The notes below the pieces were generated by a model that saw only the letters and a list, made by a program, of their open reading frames with translations, did not search any database and was not told the DNA's origin. The position numbers and the translations under genes are program-made. This document shows positions 6,972-12,747 of a DNA stretch of 14,616 bases, piece after piece (the first letter of the stretch is position 1; each line of letters begins with the position of its first letter). Source of the stretch: Parvularcula sp039198765 (GTDB lineage Bacteria > Pseudomonadota > Alphaproteobacteria > Caulobacterales > Parvularculaceae); assembly GCA_039198765.1 (NCBI GenBank), contig JBCCTF010000098.1:1-14616 (forward strand), read 5' to 3'.

Positions 6972-7003
6972 CACTAAGTCGAGAATTGCTCACAGACTTA
7001 GTG
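6972..7003 (-). terminator. candidate terminator of the chvI-to-ACT operon
   Basis: Reading on the minus strand, three bases after the stop codon of the ACT gene, CACTAAGTC and GACTTAGTG (6995-7003 and 6972-6980) form a perfect nine-pair stem around a 14-base loop. Five Ts (TTTTT) follow four to five bases after the stem. The stem is only moderately GC-rich and the loop is large, so termination may be partial; a protein-binding palindrome is an alternative. Confidence 0.5.
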
Positions 7004-7005
7004 GG

Positions 7006-7398
7006 TTAGGCTTCGGCCACCATCGCTCGAAGCACGACCATTGCCTCCTCGGCAGCTGCTTCCGGAACAAACAGGTGGTCGTGGTGGAAGGCGGAGACGG
7101 GGTTCACGCTGATGCGTTGCTTGGCCAGCCGGGAGGTGATGGCGGCTAGAAAACCCACGGCCTCCAGGGATGAGTGGATGCGCAGGGTGATCATCCGGCA
7201 GGGGTAGGTGAAGGCGAGGTTCGCGGCCTCGGCGGCCGACCTGGGGAGGATGAAAGTCGTGCCCTCGTCCTCGCGGAACGTCATGATCGCTTCGGCGGGT
7301 ACAGCCGAGGAACTTTGGGTGCAGAAGACGTAGGTCTCGGGGTGCAGCGTAGGCTCCATCCCCCTCAGCAGGGCGTCGAGGTCCGTTTCCCCGCTCAC
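7006..7398 (-). CDS. ACT domain-containing protein (COG3602-like)
   Basis: The product is 130 residues. The N-terminal half has LDALLRGMEPTLHPETYVFCT and a strand-rich region with EGTTFILPRSAAEAANL; the C-terminal half is an ACT domain, ITLRIHSSLEAVGFLAAITSRLAKQRISVNPVSAFHHDHLFVP, ending in a helix (EEAMVVLRAM). The FHHDHLFVP element matches the GYYHDH.FVP pattern I associate with stand-alone ACT proteins of COG3602. ACT domains usually bind amino acids or other small ligands. The GTG start overlaps the TGA of HPr (GTGA), making it the last gene of the phosphotransferase operon. That position suggests a link to nutrient signalling, but the ligand and partner are unknown. Confidence 0.87.
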   Translation of the reverse strand: MSGETDLDALLRGMEPTLHPETYVFCTQSSSAVPAEAIMTFREDEGTTFILPRSAAEAANLAFTYPCRMITLRIHSSLEAVGFLAAITSRLAKQRISVNPVSAFHHDHLFVPEAAAEEAMVVLRAMVAEA

Positions 7399-7673
7399 TC
7401 CTCTTCGTGGAAGCGCGCTTCGACCAGCGCTTTGAGCGCGGCGACGGCCTCTTCGGCATCATCACCTTCAGCGGAAATGGTCACATCGCTGCCAATCCCT
7501 GCCCCGAGCATCAGCAGGGCCATGAGCGAACGGGCACCGACCGAGGTGCCGTCTTTGGAAACTTTGATTTGGGACCGAAACGGTATTGCGGTTTCGCAGA
7601 CCTTCGCTGCCGCGCGCGCGTGGAGGCCGCGCTTGTTGATGATGGTCACCGTGGCTTCGGCTGAGCCGGTCAC
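7395..7673 (-). CDS. ptsH: phosphocarrier protein HPr
   Basis: The product is 92 residues, normal for HPr. The phosphorylated histidine is His18 in the motif GLHARAAAK (16-24), accepting phosphate from enzyme I and passing it to EIIA. The regulatory serine that HPr kinase modifies is Ser49 in GARSLMALLMLGA (46-58), so both phosphorylation sites are present. The rest follows the family: VTIINKRGLHARAA, then DGTSVGARS, GSDVTISAEGDDAEEAVAALKALVE. The GTG start overlaps the EIIA stop (GTGA) and its own stop overlaps the next start. No sugar permease is in the window, so HPr here probably belongs to a regulatory phosphotransferase chain. Confidence 0.97.
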   Translation of the reverse strand: MTGSAEATVTIINKRGLHARAAAKVCETAIPFRSQIKVSKDGTSVGARSLMALLMLGAGIGSDVTISAEGDDAEEAVAALKALVEARFHEEE

Positions 7674-8089
7674 GCAGCGCCCTCGTCACCTTTCAGAACC
7701 CAGGAGGCGACGTTGATGTATTTGCGCCCCGCATCGTGGGCGTCCTTCACCGCATCCTGAATCGGCGTCTTCTGGCGATAGGCCTCAGGCGCAAGGCGGA
7801 TCAGCATCGGCAGGTTCACGCCCGCGATCACCTCGGCATTCGCCTCTTCCATCACCGCAATGGCTAGGTTGGAAGGCGTACCACCGAACATGTCGGTCAG
7901 GATGATCGCGCCGTGGTCCTCGCTCGCCTCTTTCGCCGCGCGGACAATGTCCCGCCGGCGCTTCTCCATGTCGTCGTCAGCGCCAATGCACACGGCGCGC
8001 AGGCCGGGCTGCGGCCCGACCACATGCATGGCTGCTTGCAGCAGCTCCTTTGCGAGGTTGCCGTGGGTCACGACGACAATACCGATCAT
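7670..8089 (-). CDS. manX: PTS EIIA component, mannose/sorbose family
   Basis: The product is 139 residues: a single EIIA(Man)-type domain with no EIIB fused to it. It starts MIGIVVVTHGNLAKELLQAA, with the phosphorylated histidine at His9 in VVTHGNLA. Further family marks are HGAIILTDMFGGTPSNLAIA (about 59-78) and the NLPML strand. In Alphaproteobacteria this stand-alone domain is encoded with hprK and HPr and has no sugar EIIC partner; it is thought to signal carbon/nitrogen state. ATG start seven bases after the end of hprK. The symbol follows rhizobial usage; it is not the E. coli ManX fusion. Confidence 0.94.
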   Translation of the reverse strand: MIGIVVVTHGNLAKELLQAAMHVVGPQPGLRAVCIGADDDMEKRRRDIVRAAKEASEDHGAIILTDMFGGTPSNLAIAVMEEANAEVIAGVNLPMLIRLAPEAYRQKTPIQDAVKDAHDAGRKYINVASWVLKGDEGAA

Positions 8090-8095
8090 TCCTGG

Positions 8096-8560
8096 CTACT
8101 CCTGGTGCGGTTCCGGTCCGGGTTCAAATCCGCACCACAAGGAGTGCCCAGATGCAAGAGATTGCAGCGCAAGTCTGAGTTTCGCAGCGGTCACATCCTT
8201 AGGATTCACAGGAACTTCCTCAGCTCCAGCCAGCCGAGGATCGCTTGTGTCCATCTGATCGGTGGGACCAAGGCGCACAATGAAATCAATGCTCATCGGC
8301 GGGGCCTGGCGCACCTCGGCGATGCCCATGCCGCGCAAGTGGAGGAGAGGACCTGCCGAAGGAGTCTCCGCCCAACCCGAAGGATCAAAGTCCACAAGGT
8401 CATCGGCAATCAGGCCCGTCCGCCGGTGCGGGCAATGGGCAATAAGCTCCGCCGCCAGCTGGGACTTGCCGCAGCCCGGCGGACCCACAAGCAGCACACC
8501 GTGGAGGGCGCCGTCCTCATCCAGGGCAACGCCCAGGGCGGTGCCGTGGAGTGCGCTCAA
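8096..8560 (-). CDS. hprK: HPr kinase/phosphorylase, short alphaproteobacterial form
   Basis: The product is 154 residues, about half of a Gram-positive HprK: the N-terminal domain is absent and only the catalytic P-loop domain is made, the normal form in Alphaproteobacteria. Residues: LHGTALGVAL at the start, Walker A GPPGCGKS (26-33), IADD (51-54, the acidic residues for metal and phosphate chemistry), and LLHLRGMGIAEVR (72-84), the family signature region. It is expected to add phosphate to Ser49 of the HPr encoded downstream. The start codon is TTG, overlapping the TGA of chvG (TTGA); the sequence begins right at the conserved HxT segment, so an alternative start is unlikely. A C-terminal proline/glutamate tail is unremarkable. 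Confidence 0.93.
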   Translation of the reverse strand: MSALHGTALGVALDEDGALHGVLLVGPPGCGKSQLAAELIAHCPHRRTGLIADDLVDFDPSGWAETPSAGPLLHLRGMGIAEVRQAPPMSIDFIVRLGPTDQMDTSDPRLAGAEEVPVNPKDVTAAKLRLALQSLASGHSLWCGFEPGPEPHQE

Positions 8561-10257
8561 AGAAGGCCGCCTTTATGGATGGGAAGCTCGATCGAGAAGC
8601 GCGCACCCGCAGGGCCATCATCAAAACCGTCGGTATCCTCAGCGGGAATGTTCTCCGCCCAAATGCGGCCGCCGTGGCTCTTCACGATCTGCCGCGCGAT
8701 GGCCAAGCCAAGGCCGGAATTCGAGCCGAACGTCGCGCCCTGGGGTCGCGAAGTGTAGAACCGGTCGAAGATGCTCTCGAGATTTTCTTCCGGCACGCCC
8801 GGTCCTTCGTCACTCACAGTCAACAGAACATAAGCCTGCCCCGCACTGGATGATTTCTCAAGCGCAACGGTCACCGCGCCGGAGCTCGGCGAGAAACTGA
8901 CGGCGTTATCAATCAGGTTGCGGAGGACCCGGCCCAGAGCTGCGGGCGCAGCAAAGACCACCTCATCGCCGTTGGTCTCATCCCAGTAGTTCACCACCGG
9001 GCCGCCAGCGTCGGTGACCGCGCGATAGCTGCGGGCCACATCGCCCGCCCACTTGGACGCGAGCATCGTGTGCCGCGACTCCGTCGCAAGCTGGGCATCA
9101 AGACGGCTGGCCGATGAGATGTCGGAGATCAGCCGGTCCATCCGATCGACGTCCACGGTGATGACCTGCAGCAACCGCTCGCGCTGCTCATCCGTCTTGC
9201 ATCGGTCGAGGGTTTCGATGGCGGAGCGGATCGACGTGAGCGGGTTCTTCAACTCGTGGCTGACGTCCGCTGCGAAGCTGTCGATGGACTCAATCCGCTC
9301 CACGAGCGCTTCCGTCATGGTACGGAAAGAACGACTGAGGCGCCCCACATCGTCCTTACGGTGATCAAAGTCTGGCAGTGTCACCTGACCCGCTCTGCCT
9401 ACGGATGATCTGATTTGCTCCGCCGCCGCCGAAAGTTGGCGCAGCGGTTGCGTCACGGCTGCTGTGAGGATGAGGGCGGAGAAGCTTGCGAGGCCAAACG
9501 TGATCAGTGTCACTGGGAGCAGCGCCGCACGCACGCGGCGGCTGACAACATCGATGCTCTTTGATTCCGCGACGATGACGCCCGCGACCTGACCATCTGC
9601 GAGGATGGGCAAACTGACCGAAGCCACCAGGGCGCCGTCGCTTGTGTAGCGGAGCTTGTGAGCCGGCCCGCCCGCGCCCGTGAGGATGCCGCTCACCTCT
9701 TGGTCGATCGATGCATCTGATATCCGTCCACGGATGGGTAACTCGAAGACCAACCACTCCAGCCAACCGGAGAGGGTCTCCCGCACAGTTTGCGGCAGCG
9801 CCGTTGACGGCAAGGCGCTGGGCACAGGCACAGCAGCCGGCCTGATCTTCTCCGGCTGCGGATCTTGCGCGACGAACGTCGCTTCCTTGCCATCTGCACG
9901 GTAAAGAACCAGGCGCCCTTCAAAGCCAGCAGACGTTGCCGAGAGGACACGCTGAGCTTCAGCCCGTTTAATCAGACAGCTGACATTGCCGCAGGCTGCC
10001 AGCGCATCAGGACTAAGCGCTGCGCGCGTTAAAACCGCTTGGCGCTCAACCATTTCCGTGCGTGCAGCCAGCAAACCATCACGATATGCTGACAAACCGA
10101 GCGCACTGAAAGCCAGAAGGATGAGCCCGAGTGTGTTGCCGATCAGGAGCGCGCCGCCGAACCTGCCGCCACCCACTTTCGTGGCAGCGACCTTTGTCCG
10201 CACCGGGAACGCCGAGCGCGCAGGACTAGTCGGATTTATACTTGTAGCCGACGCCAT
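8557..10257 (-). CDS. chvG: sensor histidine kinase ChvG
   Basis: The product is 566 residues from ATG at 10257. Layout: basic cytoplasmic N-terminus; membrane helix 1 about 35-57; a periplasmic sensor region of about 190 residues; membrane helix 2 about 246-268; HAMP 269-320; dimerisation/phosphoacceptor domain with SHELKNPLTSIRSAIETL, His334; ATPase domain with NLIDNAVSFSP (N box, 447-457), DEGPGVP (G1) and GSNSGLGLAIARQ (G2, 511-523). Family context (chvI upstream, hprK downstream) supports ChvG, which in rhizobia and relatives responds to acid and envelope stress. The periplasmic part has a cysteine pair, C89 and C94, that could form a disulphide. The start is uncertain: 10257 overlaps chvI by 32 bases without a clear ribosome site; GTG at 10203 is the alternative and gives a protein 18 residues shorter. 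Confidence 0.92.
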   Translation of the reverse strand: MASATSINPTSPARSAFPVRTKVAATKVGGGRFGGALLIGNTLGLILLAFSALGLSAYRDGLLAARTEMVERQAVLTRAALSPDALAACGNVSCLIKRAEAQRVLSATSAGFEGRLVLYRADGKEATFVAQDPQPEKIRPAAVPVPSALPSTALPQTVRETLSGWLEWLVFELPIRGRISDASIDQEVSGILTGAGGPAHKLRYTSDGALVASVSLPILADGQVAGVIVAESKSIDVVSRRVRAALLPVTLITFGLASFSALILTAAVTQPLRQLSAAAEQIRSSVGRAGQVTLPDFDHRKDDVGRLSRSFRTMTEALVERIESIDSFAADVSHELKNPLTSIRSAIETLDRCKTDEQRERLLQVITVDVDRMDRLISDISSASRLDAQLATESRHTMLASKWAGDVARSYRAVTDAGGPVVNYWDETNGDEVVFAAPAALGRVLRNLIDNAVSFSPSSGAVTVALEKSSSAGQAYVLLTVSDEGPGVPEENLESIFDRFYTSRPQGATFGSNSGLGLAIARQIVKSHGGRIWAENIPAEDTDGFDDGPAGARFSIELPIHKGGLL

Positions 10258-10921
10258 AAAGAGTCTCGATGCCGTCGAAGCTCGGGTCTGTTTGCCTGAA
10301 CTTCTTCCGTATACGCTTGATATGGCTGTCGATGGTACGATCATCGACATAGACTTGATCGTCGTAGGCTGCGTCCATCAACGCATCGCGCGATTTCACG
10401 AAACCTGGCCGTGTCGCCAGTGACTGGAGGATCAAGAACTCCGTCACCGTCAAGGTCACACTCTCACCTTTCCACACGCAAGCATGTTGCGCTGGATCGA
10501 GCGTCAAGCTCCCCCGACGGATCGTTTGATCCGCACCCGAACGGGCCTCCGCTGGTGCAGTGGTTGCGCGGCGCAGAACGGCTTTGATCCGCTCAAGGAG
10601 CAACCGCTGGCTGAAGGGCTTCTTGACGTAATCGTCCGCCCCCATCGTCAGGCCCAGCATCTCATCCAGCTCTTCATCCTTGGACGTAAGAAAGATGAAA
10701 GGCACGCTCGACTCAGCGCGCAGACGGCGGAGCAGTTCCACCCCGTCCATGCGCGGCATCTTCACATCCGATACAACAAGGTCCGGCGTCTTGGCCAGAA
10801 TGCCATCGAGCGCAGATGCTCCGTCCACGAACGTTGAGACGCCGTAGCCTTCTGATTCCAACGCAATCGAAACCGATGTCAGAATGTTCTCGTCGTCATC
10901 GATCAACGCAATCGACGCCAT
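10226..10921 (-). CDS. chvI: response regulator ChvI, OmpR/PhoB class
   Basis: The product is 231 residues. Receiver domain (1-118): acidic pocket DDD (8-10), phosphoacceptor Asp52 in LVVSDVKMPRMDG, Thr79 in FLTS, Lys101 in KPFS. After a short linker, the winged-helix DNA-binding domain (about 134-231) has ESVTLTVTEFLILQSLA, DDRTIDSHIKRIRKKF (recognition helix) and the C-terminal LYGVGYKYKSD. GGGAG is upstream of the ATG, six to seven bases away. It is the first gene of a six-gene operon and is divergent from the OxyR-like gene across 255 bases, so the shared intergenic region probably controls both. Confidence 0.96.
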   Translation of the reverse strand: MASIALIDDDENILTSVSIALESEGYGVSTFVDGASALDGILAKTPDLVVSDVKMPRMDGVELLRRLRAESSVPFIFLTSKDEELDEMLGLTMGADDYVKKPFSQRLLLERIKAVLRRATTAPAEARSGADQTIRRGSLTLDPAQHACVWKGESVTLTVTEFLILQSLATRPGFVKSRDALMDAAYDDQVYVDDRTIDSHIKRIRKKFRQTDPSFDGIETLYGVGYKYKSD

Positions 10922-11046
10922 CGCTCACTCCCGCACCCACACAAACGCCCCACATTCCGAGAGTTAGCAGGTGAAGATGGGCGGGGTGTTAATTCATAGC
11001 ACCAAACTGCTGACGTGCCATTCTTCATGTTCCCTTGATGAGTGGT

Positions 11047-11063
11047 ATGAGTGACTCACTCAT
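11047..11063. promoter_or_regulatory. 17-base perfect palindrome near the middle of the chvI/oxyR-like divergent region
   Basis: ATGAGTGACTCACTCAT has eight-base arms around a single C and is almost exactly central: 126 bases from the chvI start and 114 from the OxyR-like start. Its symmetry fits a site for a dimeric regulator that could act on both genes. The protein is unknown. Confidence 0.55.
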
Positions 11064-11116
11064 TCGACGCCGGAGCCTGCGACCGGCGCGGCGATTGCGC
11101 GCCGCAGCCTTGCCCA

Positions 11117-11146
11117 TTGGCATTTCCTATTAAATCGCTGAATAGT
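11117..11146 (+). promoter_or_regulatory. candidate promoter of the OxyR-like gene
   Basis: TTGGCA (11117-11122, five of six to consensus) and AATAGT (11141-11146, four of six) with an 18-base spacer. The inverted repeat at 11127-11145 lies within it, which would allow self-repression. Confidence 0.35.
11127..11145. promoter_or_regulatory. candidate LysR-type binding site
   Basis: CTATT and AATAG form a perfect inverted repeat with a nine-base spacer, containing the T-N11-A pattern of LysR-family sites. It ends 31 bases before the OxyR-like start codon. LysR-type regulators commonly bind near their own start, so autoregulation is likely; it is inferred from pattern and position. Confidence 0.45.
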
Positions 11147-11176
11147 CCCCTCCTCTCCTATCACGGAAGGCTCCCG

Positions 11177-12112
11177 ATGGCGCGCAAATCAGGCCCTGAA
11201 ATTACGCTGCGTCAGCTCCGCTACCTCACGGCGCTGTCGGCAACATCAAGCTTCAGGCGAGGCGCAGAGCGGTGCGGCATCAGCCAGCCCTCGTTCAGCG
11301 CGCAGATCAAATTGCTTGAGGAAGCGCTCGGCATTCAACTGGCAGAGCGCAGCAATACGTCCGTGACGATGACCCCCGTGGGTCGCGAGATCACAGCGGC
11401 CGCCGTCGATGTGCTCGATCGTGTCGATACCCTGCGCGCCACCGCGCAAAAGGGACCGCTCTCTGGCATGCTTCGCTTGGGGGTGAAGGCCACGCTTGGC
11501 CCCTACTTGATGCCCTTTGTGGTGCGCCGACTGCACAAAACACACCCCGAATTGCGCCTGTTCATTCGCGAGGGCCCGCCTATTGAGCTGGAGCGCGAGC
11601 TGGTGGAAGGGCTGCATGACGTGGTGCTGGCGCAGCTTCCCCTTGGATCGGCAGACCTTGAGACTATCCGCTTGTTCCGCGAGCCGTTAATGCTGGCCGT
11701 CGCGTCGGACCATCCACTTGCGAAAAAAGACAAGTTCGGGTTCGAAGACCTCAATGGTCTTGACGTGCTGACGCTGAGCCCAGGGTTCCACCTGCACGAT
11801 CAGGTGGTTAGCCTGTGTGAGGACCACCATGCCCGCCTGCGCCGCGACTATGAAGGCACCAGTCTTGATGCCCTTCGGCAAATGGTTGGCATGGGTCTTG
11901 GCGCGACGTTCCTGCCCGCGCTGTACGTGAATTCCGAGGTGCGCAACGCCGGCGACGTTGCCGTGCTGAAGCCGCAGCGCGCGACCCTGGCACGCTCGAT
12001 TGGTCTCGCCTGGCGAAAAGGCTCAGGCGTTGCAAAGGCTTACGACGCCATTGCTTCGGTGATCACGAAGGTGGTCCGGGAAGAGCTACCTCACGTTGTG
12101 GCAGAGCGCTAA
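11177..12112 (+). CDS. LysR-family regulator resembling OxyR, lacking the peroxidatic cysteine
   Basis: The product is 311 residues from ATG 11177, chosen because GGAAGG (11165-11170) is six bases upstream and the LysR helix-turn-helix begins properly; a longer frame from 11051 adds 42 non-homologous residues. N-terminus: ITLRQLRYLTALSATSSFRRGAERCGISQPSFSAQIKLLEEALG (DNA-binding, 9-52). The effector domain follows, with EGLHDVVLAQLP and SLDALRQMVGMGLGATFLPALYV, all close to OxyR. In E. coli OxyR the peroxide-reactive Cys199 lies in GHCLRD and Cys208 in GFC. Aligned here, GFHLHDQVVSLC puts His205 at the Cys199 place and Cys214 at the Cys208 place. So it cannot sense peroxide by the known disulphide switch. 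It would often be annotated 'hydrogen peroxide-inducible genes activator'; that should not be assumed. No symbol is given for this reason. Confidence 0.93.
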   Translation: MARKSGPEITLRQLRYLTALSATSSFRRGAERCGISQPSFSAQIKLLEEALGIQLAERSNTSVTMTPVGREITAAAVDVLDRVDTLRATAQKGPLSGMLRLGVKATLGPYLMPFVVRRLHKTHPELRLFIREGPPIELERELVEGLHDVVLAQLPLGSADLETIRLFREPLMLAVASDHPLAKKDKFGFEDLNGLDVLTLSPGFHLHDQVVSLCEDHHARLRRDYEGTSLDALRQMVGMGLGATFLPALYVNSEVRNAGDVAVLKPQRATLARSIGLAWRKGSGVAKAYDAIASVITKVVREELPHVVAER

Positions 12113-12280
12113 AGACACGGCGCTGCGCCAATAGCTTTTGGCTATGGGGCTTGCTGCTGGCGTTCGGAAAAAGTATTCACTGTTTCGAAGCCGCGGGAAG
12201 GTGCGGAACGCTTTGCGACCCCCCCTGCCCCAGCGAGCCTAGCGAGCCCGCCTTCTCCCGGCTTCCAGATGACGGGTCTT

Positions 12281-12310
12281 CCGTCGCAGAGATGTCATGA
12301 GCTGCGACGG
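12281..12310 (+). repeat. perfect 9-12-9 inverted repeat
   Basis: CCGTCGCAG at 12281-12289 and CTGCGACGG at 12302-12310 pair perfectly around a 12-base loop. No T run follows directly, so it is not the terminator, which lies 22 bases further on. Confidence 0.65.
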
Positions 12311-12332
12311 GGACAAAGATACCCTCCCTGTG

Positions 12333-12375
12333 GACCGTGGCGGCTTGCGTTTTTAGCCCCCACGGTCACTTTTTT
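12333..12375 (+). terminator. strong rho-independent terminator, plus strand
   Basis: GACCGTGG (12333-12340) pairs with CCACGGTC (12360-12367), continuing inward as GGCT/AGCC after one C-C mismatch: 12 pairs, loop TGCGTTTTT, followed by AC and six Ts (12370-12375). The minus strand lacks a T run after the stem, so it serves plus-strand transcripts: the OxyR-like gene or a small RNA. Confidence 0.88.
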
Positions 12376-12382
12376 CAGGCTC

Positions 12383-12676
12383 TCACTCAGGACGCAGGCT
12401 GTCGATGAAGTCGGCCATGGCGACGTCTTTCTCAGACAGACCATCAGCGTCGTGTGTGGTCAGCGTCACCTCTACACGGTTGTAAACGTTGAACCATTCC
12501 GGGTGGTGGTCATGCTGTTCAGCGAACAGAGCGACCTGGTTCATGAAGCCCCAGGCTTCCTTAAAGTTTGCGAAGGTGACGGTGGTCGCCGCGGCGTCCT
12601 TTCCCATCACGTCGGACCATTGGGGGTGGTTGGAAAAGAAGGCGGCGCGGGCGTCAGCGGACAGTTTTTGGACCAT
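12383..12676 (-). CDS. phhB: pterin-4a-carbinolamine dehydratase
   Basis: The product is 97 residues from ATG 12676, typical for the family (about 95-105). The enzyme removes water from 4a-hydroxytetrahydropterin formed by aromatic amino acid hydroxylases so the pterin can be reduced again. Motifs: TTVTFANFKEAWGFMNQVALFAEQHDHHPEWFNVYNRVEVTLTTHDADGLSEKDVAMADFID; the histidine cluster HDHHP, Trp of PEW, and the later His of TTHD are the active-site and family residues. An upstream in-frame extension to 12772 would add 32 residues unlike the family and is not used. No phenylalanine hydroxylase is in the window; in some bacteria these proteins also work alone in molybdopterin metabolism. Confidence 0.95.
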   Translation of the reverse strand: MVQKLSADARAAFFSNHPQWSDVMGKDAAATTVTFANFKEAWGFMNQVALFAEQHDHHPEWFNVYNRVEVTLTTHDADGLSEKDVAMADFIDSLRPE

Positions 12677-12747
12677 GCCTCGACATTTAGCGGACGCCCA
12701 CCCAACGCCAAGAGAGCAAAGGCGCGCGGCTTGATCGAAACGCGCGA

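Larger units (their letters stand above)
10922..11176. other. divergent control region between chvI and the OxyR-like gene
   Basis: These 255 bases separate two divergent regulator genes. They hold the 17-base palindrome at 11047-11063, the candidate LysR-type site at 11127-11145 and a promoter candidate for the OxyR-like gene. I found no convincing promoter for chvI. The 3' part is comparatively AT-rich. Confidence 0.7.
12186..12375 (+). ncRNA. candidate small RNA
   Basis: If the promoter-like pair at 12151-12179 is used, a transcript of about 190 bases would run to the terminator at 12370-12375. Structural elements inside: a long-range imperfect pairing of 12190-12201 with 12251-12262 (GCCGCGGGAAGG with CCTTCTCCCGGC), the CCGTCGCAG/CTGCGACGG stem (12281-12310) and the terminator stem. 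Length is near that of 6S RNA, but I see no match to its conserved architecture and do not assign it. The region may instead be merely the 3' end of the OxyR-like messenger. Confidence 0.3.
12113..12382. other. structured intergenic region, possibly a small RNA
   Basis: 270 bases with no credible gene in any frame. It contains a promoter-like pair TTGCTG (12151-12156) and TATTCA (12174-12179) with a 17-base spacer; a tandem copy of AGCGAGCC at 12232-12239 and 12241-12248; a perfect nine-pair stem at 12281-12310; and a strong terminator at 12333-12375. Confidence 0.6.

Noticed and set aside
7913..8758. A 281-codon open frame on the plus strand opposite EIIA, hprK and the end of chvG.
   Set aside because: It crosses three well-supported minus-strand genes, has no recognisable domain and arginine/alanine-rich composition typical of antisense frames.
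10258..10350. An upstream in-frame extension of chvG to 10350.
   Set aside because: It would overlap chvI by 125 bases and add 31 residues with no homology-like features; ATG 10257 or GTG 10203 are more sensible.
11051..11176. An N-terminal extension of the OxyR-like protein to 11051.
   Set aside because: It runs through the palindrome and promoter region, adds 42 residues before a normal LysR start and ignores a good ribosome site at 11165-11170.
12186..12375. Identification of the candidate small RNA as 6S RNA.
   Set aside because: Length is similar, but the 5' and 3' ends do not form a closing stem and no central bubble is recognisable.
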